A stretch of DNA of 64,000 nucleotides, from contig NZ_JALDAX010000004.1 in assembly GCF_022698145.1 (NCBI RefSeq), forward strand, positions 496,001 through 560,000, in the 5' to 3' direction. Within the stretch, counting starts at the first letter, position 1, and each line of letters begins with the position of its first letter. This document shows, one piece after another, positions 35,734 through 43,594 of this stretch. A program made the translations under genes and the position numbers. The notes beneath the pieces were generated by a model. The model saw only the letters and a program-made list of their open reading frames with translations. It was not told where the DNA came from and searched no databases. This DNA comes from Streptomyces spinosisporus (GTDB taxonomy: Bacteria; Actinomycetota; Actinomycetes; Streptomycetales; Streptomycetaceae).

Positions 35734-36631
35734 GCAGCCCATGCCGACGACGCCGGGTGACCAGACCCGCATCCACAACATCGGCTACCGCAACTACGAC
35801 GGCCCCCGCCTCGGCCGCTCCTACGCCACCCGCTCGCTGTACTCGCAGTCCCTGCGCGGCGCCTACGGCCTCGGCCGCTCGGTGAAGTCCAAGGTGCTGC
35901 CGATGCTGCTGTTCGTGGTGATGTGCGTGCCGGCGGCCATCATGGTGGCCGTCGCGGTCGCCACGAAGGCGAAGGACCTGCCGGTCGACTACACGCGCTA
36001 CGCGATCATAATGCAGGCCGTCATCAGCCTCTACGTCGCCTCCCAGGCGCCCCAGTCCGTCTCGCGCGACCTGCGCTTCAAGACGGTGCCGCTGTACTTC
36101 TCGCGGCCCATCGAGACCGCCGACTACGTGCGCGCGAAGTTCGCGGCGCTGGCCTCCGCGATGTTCATCCTGACCGCCGCACCGCTGATCGTGCTCTACG
36201 TCGGCGCGCTGCTGGCCAAGCTCGACTTCGCCGACCAGACCAAGGGGTTCGGGCAGGGGCTCGTCTCCGTGGCGCTGCTCTCCCTGCTCTTCGCCGGCAT
36301 CGGCCTGGTCATCGCCTCGGTGACCCCGCGCCGCGGCTTCGGCATCGCGGCCGTCATCGCGGTCATGACCATCTCCTACGGCGCGGTCTCCACGCTCCAG
36401 GCGATCGCGGACTCCCAGGGCAGCACGAGCGCCATCCCCTGGATCGGCCTGTTCTCCCCGGTCACGCTCATCGACGGCGTGCAGTCCGCGTTCCTCGGCG
36501 CGAGTTCGGCCTTCCCGGGGGAGGTCGGCCCCAGCAACGGCGAGGGTGTCGTCTACGTCCTCGTCGTCCTCGGCCTGATCGCCGCCTGCTACGGCCTCCT
36601 GATGCGCCGCTACCGAAAGGTCGGACTGTGA
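35723..36631 (+). CDS. ABC-2 transporter permease
   Basis: 302 residues with six hydrophobic segments between about residues 55 and 295. The cytoplasmic N-terminus carries IHNIGYRNYDGPRLGR, a stretch repeated in Streptomyces ABC-2 permeases of this type. It overlaps the upstream ATPase gene by 11 bp and the downstream one by 4 bp (GTGA), so translation is coupled. It forms the membrane channel of the exporter; the cargo is not predictable. Confidence 0.87.
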   Translation: MAVEQPMPTTPGDQTRIHNIGYRNYDGPRLGRSYATRSLYSQSLRGAYGLGRSVKSKVLPMLLFVVMCVPAAIMVAVAVATKAKDLPVDYTRYAIIMQAVISLYVASQAPQSVSRDLRFKTVPLYFSRPIETADYVRAKFAALASAMFILTAAPLIVLYVGALLAKLDFADQTKGFGQGLVSVALLSLLFAGIGLVIASVTPRRGFGIAAVIAVMTISYGAVSTLQAIADSQGSTSAIPWIGLFSPVTLIDGVQSAFLGASSAFPGEVGPSNGEGVVYVLVVLGLIAACYGLLMRRYRKVGL

Positions 36632-37539
36632 CCACGCTCAGCATCGACCACGTCTCCCGCTGGTTCGGCAACGTGGTCGCCGTCAACGACATCACCATGA
36701 CCATCGGCCCCGGCGTCACGGGCCTGCTCGGCCCCAACGGCGCAGGAAAGTCCAGCCTCATCAACATGATGGGCGGCTTCCTCGCCCCCTCCACCGGCAC
36801 CGTCACCCTCGACGGACAGCAGGTGTGGCGCAATGAGGACATCTACCGGCACATCGGCATCGTCCCCGAGCGCGAGGCGATGTACGACTTCCTCACGGGC
36901 CGCGAATTCGTCGTCGCCAACGCCGAGTTGCACGGCCTCGGCGCCAAGGCCGCCCAGAAGGCGCTGGCCACGGTCGAGATGGAGTACGCGCAGGACCGCA
37001 AGATCTCCACGTACTCCAAGGGCATGCGCCAGCGCGTGAAGATGGCGTCCGCCCTGGTCCACGACCCCTCGCTGCTCCTGCTGGACGAGCCGTTCAACGG
37101 CATGGACCCGCGCCAGCGCATGCAGTTGATGGACCTGCTGCGGCGCATGGGCGACGAGGGCCGCACGGTGCTGTTCTCGTCCCACATCCTCGAAGAGGTC
37201 GAGCAGCTCGCCTGGCACATCGAGGTCGTCGTCGCGGGCCGGCACGCGGCCAGCGGTGACTTCCGCAAGATCCGCCGTCTGATGACCGACCGGCCGCACC
37301 GCTATCTGGTGCGTTCCAGCGACGACCGCGCGCTCGCGGCCGCGCTGATCGCCGATCCGTCGACGTCCGGCATCGAAGTCGACCTGGCGGAGGGCGCGCT
37401 GCGCGTCCAGGCCGTCGACTTCGGCCGCTTCACGGCCCTGTTGCCGAAGGTGGCCAGGGACAACGGCATCCGGTTGCTGACGGTCTCGCCGTCCGACGAG
37501 TCCCTCGAGTCCGTGTTCTCGTATCTGGTCGCGGCGTAG
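36628..37539 (+). CDS. ABC transporter ATP-binding protein
   Basis: 303 residues from the GTG that overlaps the permease stop (GTGA). Walker A is GPNGAGKSS near residue 37, signature YSKGMRQR near 131, Walker B LLLLDEPFNGMDP near 150, and switch His SSHILEEVEQL near 185. The terminal 80 residues form the ABC-2 C-terminal extension. It is the second ATPase of the operon and ends 10 bp before the second permease. Confidence 0.9.
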   Translation: MTTLSIDHVSRWFGNVVAVNDITMTIGPGVTGLLGPNGAGKSSLINMMGGFLAPSTGTVTLDGQQVWRNEDIYRHIGIVPEREAMYDFLTGREFVVANAELHGLGAKAAQKALATVEMEYAQDRKISTYSKGMRQRVKMASALVHDPSLLLLDEPFNGMDPRQRMQLMDLLRRMGDEGRTVLFSSHILEEVEQLAWHIEVVVAGRHAASGDFRKIRRLMTDRPHRYLVRSSDDRALAAALIADPSTSGIEVDLAEGALRVQAVDFGRFTALLPKVARDNGIRLLTVSPSDESLESVFSYLVAA

Positions 37540-37549
37540 GAGGCCGAAG

Positions 37550-38269
37550 ATGTACGACCCCACAGTCGCCCGGCTCACCTACCGGGCCCTGCTCGGCCGT
37601 CGCCGGGCCCTCATCCTCGGGGCGCTGCCCCTGCTGCTGATCGCGATCTCCGTCGTCGTACGGGGCCTCGCCGGCGCCGACGACCAGACGGCCTCGGACC
37701 TGCTCGGCGGGCTCGCGCTCGCCACGATGGTGCCGATCATCGGCGTCATCGCCGGTACGGGCGCTATCGGTCCGGAGATCGACGACGGCTCGGTGGTGTA
37801 TCTGCTGTCCAAGCCGCTGAAGCGGCCGACGATCATCTTCACCAAGTTGATCGTGGCGATCGCGGTGACCATGGTGTTCTCGGCGCTGCCGACCCTGATC
37901 GCCGGGTTCATCCTGAACGGCAACGGCCAGCAGATCGCCGTCGCCTACACGGTCGCGGCCCTCGTCTCGTCGATCGCCTACGCCGCGCTGTTCCTGCTGC
38001 TGGGCACGGTGTCCCGGCACGCGGTGGTCTTCGGTCTCGTCTACGCCCTGGTCTGGGAGGCCCTGTTCGGCTCCCTGGTGCCCGGTGCGCGCACGCTGAG
38101 CGTCCAGCAGTGGTCGCTGGCCGTCGCCCACAAGGTCGCCGGCGGGGACCTGGTGACGTCGGACGTCGGCCTGACCACGGCGACGGTGCTGCTGATCGCG
38201 GTGACCGTGCTGGCCACCTGGTACGCCGGACAGAAGCTGCGGACGCTGACGCTCGCCGGCGAGGAGTGA
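37550..38269 (+). CDS. ABC-2 transporter permease
   Basis: 239 residues with six hydrophobic segments, starting MYDPTVARLTYRALLGRRRA (basic, cytoplasmic). The segment GPEIDDGSVVYLLSKPLKR is typical of ABC-2 permeases that resemble the natA/gldF type. It is the last gene of the four-gene transporter operon. The two ATPase-permease pairs may form one heteromeric exporter or two separate ones. Confidence 0.87.
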   Translation: MYDPTVARLTYRALLGRRRALILGALPLLLIAISVVVRGLAGADDQTASDLLGGLALATMVPIIGVIAGTGAIGPEIDDGSVVYLLSKPLKRPTIIFTKLIVAIAVTMVFSALPTLIAGFILNGNGQQIAVAYTVAALVSSIAYAALFLLLGTVSRHAVVFGLVYALVWEALFGSLVPGARTLSVQQWSLAVAHKVAGGDLVTSDVGLTTATVLLIAVTVLATWYAGQKLRTLTLAGEE

Positions 38270-38611
38270 GCCTTTCCTCCCGTGAGGGCGGCCCCTGCCG
38301 TACGGCTGTTTTATTCGGTGGCGCCCAACTCGGTGCAAAGGCACCATTGTTGTGTGAAGGACGCCGGTGAGCACCGGCGCCGTGAACGGGGAGAGGAGCC
38401 GGGCGATGTCCATGCACGACAGTCCGTCCGGCTCCCGTCAGGGCGGTTCGCGGGGGACTCCGGTGTAGTTACCCCACTGTCGAGTCCCGCCGCAGGCACC
38501 TGCCCGGGGCGGCCGCTTCGAGCACGCGATGTCGCTCTCGCGTGGGCCGCCCACCCACGTCGCCGTAGCCCGCGCCGACCCCTGCCGCCTCTGCGGTACG
38601 GGGCGGCGCGG
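38270..38611. other. Intergenic region after the ABC operon
   Basis: 342 bp between convergent genes. It contains an AT-richer stretch (GGCTGTTTTATTCGG near 38313) and a candidate 20-codon reading frame at 38406-38468, but no other supported gene. Confidence 0.5.
38406..38468 (+). CDS. Candidate 20-residue peptide
   Basis: A short frame ATG 38406 to TAG 38468, preceded by a good ribosome site (GGAGAGGAG, about eight bases before). The product starts MSMHDSPSGSRQGGSRG and is hydrophilic. Only the ribosome site supports it; it may be chance or a leader peptide. Confidence 0.25.
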   Translation: MSMHDSPSGSRQGGSRGTPV

Positions 38612-39430
38612 CTACGGCAGCAGTCTTTCCAGCACCAGCGCGATCCCGTCCTCCTCGTTGGAGGACGTCACCTCGTCGGCCACTGCCCTCAGCTCCGCGT
38701 GGGCGTTGGCCATGGCCACGCCGTGCGCGGCCCAGGCGAACATGGGGATGTCGTTGGGCATGTCGCCGAAGGCGATCGTGTCCGCGGCCTTCAGACCGAG
38801 CCGCCTCGCCGCGAGCGAGAGTCCCGTCGCCTTCGACAGGCCCAGCGGCAGCAGTTCGACGATTCCCTCGCCCGCCATCGCGACCGTGACGAATCCGCCC
38901 GCGGCCCGCCGGGAGGCCTCCGCGAGCTCGTCGTCGGTCAGCTGTGGGTGCTGTATGTAGATCTTGTTCAGCGGGGCCGCCCAGAGGTCGGACGCGTCCG
39001 TGAAGGGCGTGGCCGGGAGTGTGCCGGTGACCGCGTAGCCCGGGCCGACGATCACCTCGCCGTCCAGCCCGTCCCGGCTGGCCGCCAGATGCAGCGGGCC
39101 GACCTCCGCCTCGATCTTGGCCAGCGCCACCCCCGCCAGCTGCCGGTCCAGCGTCACGGACGTCAGCAGGCGGTGCGCCCCGGCGTCGTAGACCTGCGCG
39201 CCCTGGCCGCAGACCGCGAGGCCGTCGTAGCCGAGGTCGTCGAGGATGTGCCGGGTCCAGGGGACGGCGCGGCCGGTGACGACGATGTGTGCGGCACCGG
39301 CCCGGGTGGCCGCGGCGAGCGCGTCGCGGGTGCGCCGCGAGACCGACTCGTCGGAGCGCAGGAGCGTTCCGTCGAGGTCGGTCGCGATCAGCTGGTACGG
39401 GAAGCCCCCGGACCCGGACGTGCCGCTCAC
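38612..39430 (-). CDS. HAD hydrolase, Cof-type
   Basis: 272 residues from a GTG that overlaps the serS stop by 4 bp (GTGA). Motif I is [13 protein letters not shown] near residue 17, motif II VVTGR near 50, motif III Lys in SKATG near 200, and motif [13 protein letters not shown] near 222, with a Cof-type C2 cap in between. It is closely similar in plan to the enzyme at 28584-29453 and likely a paralogue. Coupling to serS suggests co-expression; whether it has a role in metabolite repair is unknown. Confidence 0.87.
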   Translation of the reverse strand: MSGTSGSGGFPYQLIATDLDGTLLRSDESVSRRTRDALAAATRAGAAHIVVTGRAVPWTRHILDDLGYDGLAVCGQGAQVYDAGAHRLLTSVTLDRQLAGVALAKIEAEVGPLHLAASRDGLDGEVIVGPGYAVTGTLPATPFTDASDLWAAPLNKIYIQHPQLTDDELAEASRRAAGGFVTVAMAGEGIVELLPLGLSKATGLSLAARRLGLKAADTIAFGDMPNDIPMFAWAAHGVAMANAHAELRAVADEVTSSNEEDGIALVLERLLP

Positions 39431-40704
39431 TTGGCGACCGGTTCCAGGACCTCTCGGCCGCCCAGGTAGGGGCGCAGCACCTCGGGGACGCGGACGGAGC
39501 CGTCGGCCAGCTGGTGGTTCTCCAGGATGGCCACGATGGTGCGCGGTACGGCGCACAGCGTGCCGTTGAGCGTCGCGAGCGGCTGCACCTTCTTGCCGTC
39601 ACGCAGCCGCACCGACAGCCGGCGGGCCTGGAAGCTGTCGCAGTTGGAGGCCGAGGTCAGCTCGCGGTACTTGCCCTGGGTCGGGATCCACGCCTCGCAG
39701 TCGTACTTGCGCGACGCCGACGCGCCGAGGTCGCCCGAGGCCACGTCGATGACCTGGAACGGCAGTTCCAGACCGGTCAGCCACTGCTTCTCCCACTCCA
39801 GGAGCCGCCTGTGCTCGTTCTCCGCGTCCTCGGGGGCGACGTAGGAGAACATCTCGACCTTGTCGAACTGGTGCACACGGAAGATGCCGCGGGTGTCCTT
39901 GCCGTAGGTGCCGGCCTCGCGGCGGAAGCACGGCGAGAAGCCGGCGTAGCGCAGCGGCAGCTGGTCGGCGTCGAGGATCTCGTCCATGTGGTACGCGGCG
40001 AGCGGGACCTCGGAGGTGCCGACCAGGTAGTAGTCGTCCTTCTCCAGGTGGTAGACGTTCTCCGCGGCCTGGCCGAGGAAGCCGGTGCCCTCCATGGCGC
40101 GGGGGCGGACCAGCGCCGGGGTCAGCATCGGGGTGAAGCCGGCCTCGGTGGCCTGGGCGATCGCCGCGTTGACCAGGGCCAGCTCCAGCAGGGCGCCGAC
40201 GCCGGTGAGGTAGTAGAAGCGGGAGCCGGACACCTTGGCGCCGCGCTCGACGTCGATGGCGCCGAGCGCCTCGCCGAGCTCCAGGTGGTCCTTGGGCTCG
40301 AAGCCCTCGGCGCCGAAGTCGCGGATCGTGCCGTGCGTCTCCAGGACGACGAAGTCCTCCTCGCCGCCGACGGGCACGTCGGGGTGGACGAGGTTGCCGA
40401 GCTGGAGGGCGAGGCGCTTGGTCTCCTCGTCGGCCTCGTGCTGCTCGGCGTCGGCCGCCTTGACGTCGGCGGCCAGCTGGCTCGCCCTCTTCAGCAGCTC
40501 GGCCTTCTCGTCCGCGGAGGCCTTGGGGATGAGCTTGCCGAGGTTCTTCTGCTCGGAACGCAGCTCGTCGAAGCGGACGCCGGACGACCTGCGCCGCTCG
40601 TCGGCAGACAGGAGAGCGTCGACGAGCGCGACGTCCTCTCCACGGGCGCGCTGGGACGCGCGCACACGGTCGGGGTCCTCACGGAGCAGGCGAAGGTCAA
40701 TCAC
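39427..40704 (-). CDS. serS: Seryl-tRNA synthetase
   Basis: 425 residues from the GTG at 40704 ([10 protein letters not shown] is the usual SerRS N-terminus). Residues 1-105 form the tRNA-binding coiled coil; the class II core follows. Motif 2 is [18 protein letters not shown] near residue 275 and motif 3 is [15 protein letters not shown] near 395. [10 protein letters not shown] is the serine pocket. It charges tRNA-Ser and also tRNA-Sec where present. Overlaps the downstream HAD gene; the DnaA-box cluster lies upstream. Confidence 0.97.
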   Translation of the reverse strand: MIDLRLLREDPDRVRASQRARGEDVALVDALLSADERRRSSGVRFDELRSEQKNLGKLIPKASADEKAELLKRASQLAADVKAADAEQHEADEETKRLALQLGNLVHPDVPVGGEEDFVVLETHGTIRDFGAEGFEPKDHLELGEALGAIDVERGAKVSGSRFYYLTGVGALLELALVNAAIAQATEAGFTPMLTPALVRPRAMEGTGFLGQAAENVYHLEKDDYYLVGTSEVPLAAYHMDEILDADQLPLRYAGFSPCFRREAGTYGKDTRGIFRVHQFDKVEMFSYVAPEDAENEHRRLLEWEKQWLTGLELPFQVIDVASGDLGASASRKYDCEAWIPTQGKYRELTSASNCDSFQARRLSVRLRDGKKVQPLATLNGTLCAVPRTIVAILENHQLADGSVRVPEVLRPYLGGREVLEPVAK

Positions 40705-41259
40705 GCGCTCAAGGCTACCGGTGCGGGAACGGGGCCCACGACTCACCATTCCCTACAGTGATCAATTGCGGCTTACGTTCCGTTATGAGGGAATTGCGCG
40801 CAGTGTCAACAAAAGGTGTCCCGCTCCCTGGAACGAGTAGGCCCCGGGGCGCCGTGTTGACCGGATTCCCTTGTGGGAAACGGGACTTGGGCGGTCGGTT
40901 GTCCACAGCGATCCACACCTTTCGAAGAGTTATCCACAGGGTGTGCGGTGGATCTGTGGATTTCGGAATTGATCACTCCGAAACCGGGGCGTCACCGTCC
41001 GGATTCACTGCTCAAACCATCTCTTACCCCTACTTTCGAGTGGAAAAGGGTCGCCCCAAAGGATTGCCTAAAGGAAACGGGTGGACGAACGGTGACATGC
41101 GCGCCGGTGGACGCCGAAGGAGGCCTCAGACCGATTTGTCGACTGAGTGGCACCGCGGTGTCGACTTGTCCCCAGGTCGAGAACCTTGCCTGTGGATAAC
41201 TCTGTGGACAACGAAAATCTGCAGGTAGGACTGGCCGGGCGGACCAGTGGGCAGAATCG
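40705..41259. other. Intergenic region between serS and pheA with DnaA boxes
   Basis: 555 bp, less GC-rich than its surroundings. It carries at least four exact DnaA boxes plus weaker ones (40899-41211). The serS promoter should be at its left end (near 40745-40800, where GTGATCAATTGC and TTACGTTCCG occur). An open frame on the plus strand here has unusual codon use and is not supported. Confidence 0.8.
40899..41211. promoter_or_regulatory. DnaA-box cluster between serS and pheA
   Basis: Exact boxes: TTGTCCACA 40899-40907, TTATCCACA 40930-40938, TGTGGATAA 41191-41199 and TGTGGACAA 41203-41211. Weaker: CGATCCACA 40909-40917, TGTGGATTT 40955-40963, TTGTCCCCA 41166-41174. The two strong pairs face each other: left boxes on the plus strand, right boxes on the minus strand. 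There is no dnaA/dnaN gene, so this is not oriC itself. A titration or regulatory role is likely. Confidence 0.88.
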
Positions 41260-42192
41260 CTAGAAGCGCCCGTCCTGGCAGCGGGCCACCCAGTCCGCCG
41301 CCGCCACGAACTCCTGGTCGGACGTCCCCCGCCGCGGCGCGCTCACGTCCTCGACACCGATGTCCGCGCGCGGGTACGAACCGAGGTACCGCACCTCCAG
41401 GCAGATCCGCTTGAGCCCCATCAGGGCCTCTGCCACCCGGCGGTCGGAGATATGACCCTCCGCGTCGATGCAGAAGCAGTAGTTGCCGATGCCCGCGCCG
41501 GTGGGCCGGGACTGCAGCAGCATCAGGTTGATGCCACGAGTGGCGAACTCACCCAGCAGATCGCGCAGACCACCGGGGTGGTCGTCGCGCTGCCACAGCA
41601 CGACGGAGGTCTTGTCCGCGCCGGTCGGCGCCGCGGGCCGGGCGGGCCGGCCGACCAGCACGAAGCGGGTCTGCGCGTTCTCGGCGTCGTGGATGCCGGT
41701 CTCCAGCGCCTCCAGGCCGTACAGCGCGGCGGCGAACTCGCCCGCGAACGCGGCGTCGTACTGGCCCTCCTGGACCAGCCGGGCGGCGTCCGCGTTCGAG
41801 GCCGCCGACTCCCAGTGGGCGTCCGAAAGATGCTTCCTGAGCCAGTTGCGCACCTGCGGCTGGGCGGCCGGGTGGGCGGAGACCGTCTTGATGTCGGAGA
41901 GCTTCGTGCCCGGCCGGACCAGCAGCGCGAAGGTGATCGACAGCAGCACCTCGCGGTAGATCATCAGCGGTGTGCCCGCGACCAGTTCGTCGAGGGTGGT
42001 CGTGATGCCGCCCTCGACGGAGTTCTCGATCGGCACGAACGCGGCCTCGGCCTCACCGGCGCGTACCGCGTCCAGGGCGGACTGCACGGAGACGTAGGGG
42101 ATCAGTTCCCGGGTGGCCGCCTCGGGAAGAGTGCGCAGGGCGGCTTCGGTGAAGGTGCCCTCAGGACCGAGATACGCGTAGCTCGCTGGCAT
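41260..42192 (-). CDS. pheA: Prephenate dehydratase PheA
   Basis: 310 residues. The PDT domain spans about 1-185: YLGPEGTFTEAAL at the start, VPIENSVEGGITTTLDEL near residue 57, and the catalytic-region TRFVLVGR near 172. A C-terminal ACT domain (about 198-275) contains SRPTGAGIGNYCFCID, the phenylalanine-sensing site. It converts prephenate to phenylpyruvate and is expected to be feedback-inhibited by phenylalanine. Monofunctional, without chorismate mutase. Confidence 0.96.
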   Translation of the reverse strand: MPASYAYLGPEGTFTEAALRTLPEAATRELIPYVSVQSALDAVRAGEAEAAFVPIENSVEGGITTTLDELVAGTPLMIYREVLLSITFALLVRPGTKLSDIKTVSAHPAAQPQVRNWLRKHLSDAHWESAASNADAARLVQEGQYDAAFAGEFAAALYGLEALETGIHDAENAQTRFVLVGRPARPAAPTGADKTSVVLWQRDDHPGGLRDLLGEFATRGINLMLLQSRPTGAGIGNYCFCIDAEGHISDRRVAEALMGLKRICLEVRYLGSYPRADIGVEDVSAPRRGTSDQEFVAAADWVARCQDGRF

Positions 42193-42235
42193 GCCTTCAC
42201 CCTAATGGGCTTACGGGGACGCGGCTCACGTGTCT

Positions 42236-42254
42236 CACCCGTGCCCCACGGGTG
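42236..42254 (-). terminator. Terminator of the copper-handling operon
   Basis: CACCCGTG (42236-42243) and CACGGGTG (42247-42254) form an 8-bp stem with a 3-base loop, about 20 bp past the dtpA stop. Confidence 0.65.
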
Positions 42255-42272
42255 GGTGAACCGGCGCGCGGC

Positions 42273-43586
42273 TCACCCCTCCAGCAGCCGTTGCCCCACG
42301 TACTCCCCCTCGGCCGCACCGCCCGGCACCGCGAACAGTCCGCTCGCCTCGTGGCGGATGTACTTCGACAGGGCGTCGCCGCGGTCGAGCTTGCGCTGCA
42401 GGGGGACGAAGCCGCGCAGCGGATCGGCCTGCCAGCAGATGAACAGCAGTCCCGCGTCGGGCACCCCGTCGGCGTCGATGCCGTCGTGGAAGGAGAAGGG
42501 GCGCCGCAGGATCGCCGCACCGCCGTTCTGGTCGGGGCGCGTGATGCGGGCATGGGCGTTGACCGGGACGACGTACTCGCCCTTGGCGTCGGTCTTGTCC
42601 AGGTCCATCGGGGTCTTCTCGGTGCCGCCCGACAGCGCCGCCCCGTCGGACTTCCTGCGCCCGATGACGTTCTCCTGCGCGTGCAGGGTCAGCTTCTCCC
42701 AGTCGTCGAGGAGCATGCGGATACGGCGTACGACGGCGTAGGAGCCGTTCCTCATCCACGCCGGGTCGTTCGAGCCGGACGCCGGCACGAAGATCCGCCG
42801 GTCGAAGTCGGCGTCGGACGGCTTGGGGTTGCGGGTGCCGTCGATCTGGCCCATGAGGTTGCGGGTCGTCATGGGGTGGGCCGTGGCGCCCGGCGTGCGG
42901 TTGAAGCCGTTCATCTGCCAGCGGACCCGCGCGGCGCTGCCCGCGTCCTTCTGGATCGCGCGCAGCGCGTGGAAGGCCACCAGGGCGTCGTCGGCTCCGA
43001 TCTGCACCCACAGGTCGCCGTTGCTGCGGGACGGGTCGAGCCGGTCGGAGGAGAAGTCGGGCAGCGGGTCCAGCGAGACGGGGCGCTGCTTCTCCAGGCC
43101 GGTGCGGGTAAAGAAGCTGTGCCCGAAGCCGAAGGTGATCGTCAGCGACGACGGCCCGGCGTCGCGCGCCACGTCGGTGTCGTCGTGCGCCGAGGGTTCG
43201 CCCGCCATCAGCCGCTCGGCCGTTGCCGACCAGCGGCGCAGCAGGGCGGCCGTCTCCTTGCGGCCCGCGCCCGCCGCCAGGTCGAAGGCGACGAGATGGC
43301 CCTTGGCCTGGAGGCCCTCGGTGATGCCGGGCTGATGTTTCCCGTGAAACATCGCCCTGTCGGAGCCGACGGAGGTCAGCGGGGTGGCCCCGGAGGGCGC
43401 CGCCGCGTACCCCACGGCTCCGCCGGCCGCGCCGAGCACGAGCCCGGTGGCGCCGGCGGTGCCGAGCAGGGTGCGCCGCGAGACGCCCCGCGAGGCGCCC
43501 TGGGCGGAAGGGGCCCGGCTCGCGGCGTCCGCGTCCTTGCCCGCGCCGGCGGCGGTGCGGGCCTCGGGAATGGATCGTTCAGCCAT
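42273..43586 (-). CDS. dtpA: Tat-secreted DyP-type haem peroxidase DtpA
   Basis: 437 residues from the ATG at 43586. A twin-arginine signal is present (SRRTLLGTAGATGLVLGAAG, about residues 35-55) after a long hydrophilic n-region. The DyP motif GxxDG appears as GQIDGT near residue 245, and the proximal haem His lies in FSFHDG near 367. In S. coelicolor DtpA is encoded in the sco/PCuAC operon and is needed for maturation of the copper oxidase GlxA. The same gene context is present here. Gene start is 9 bp after copCD. An imperfect parS is embedded near codon 80. Confidence 0.93.
   Translation of the reverse strand: MAERSIPEARTAAGAGKDADAASRAPSAQGASRGVSRRTLLGTAGATGLVLGAAGGAVGYAAAPSGATPLTSVGSDRAMFHGKHQPGITEGLQAKGHLVAFDLAAGAGRKETAALLRRWSATAERLMAGEPSAHDDTDVARDAGPSSLTITFGFGHSFFTRTGLEKQRPVSLDPLPDFSSDRLDPSRSNGDLWVQIGADDALVAFHALRAIQKDAGSAARVRWQMNGFNRTPGATAHPMTTRNLMGQIDGTRNPKPSDADFDRRIFVPASGSNDPAWMRNGSYAVVRRIRMLLDDWEKLTLHAQENVIGRRKSDGAALSGGTEKTPMDLDKTDAKGEYVVPVNAHARITRPDQNGGAAILRRPFSFHDGIDADGVPDAGLLFICWQADPLRGFVPLQRKLDRGDALSKYIRHEASGLFAVPGGAAEGEYVGQRLLEG
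43337..43350. other. parS-like site (one mismatch) inside dtpA
   Basis: GTTTCCCGTGAAAC has a single change in the CACGTG core. It is inside the dtpA coding sequence, where on the coding strand it encodes FHGK. Binding may be weaker than for the perfect sites. Confidence 0.65.
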
Positions 43587-43594
43587 GGTGCGGT

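Noticed and set aside
40758..41228. 156-codon plus-strand open frame between serS and pheA.
   Set aside because: No ribosome site, no domain, codon use unlike the neighbours, and the sequence is better explained as the DnaA-box region.
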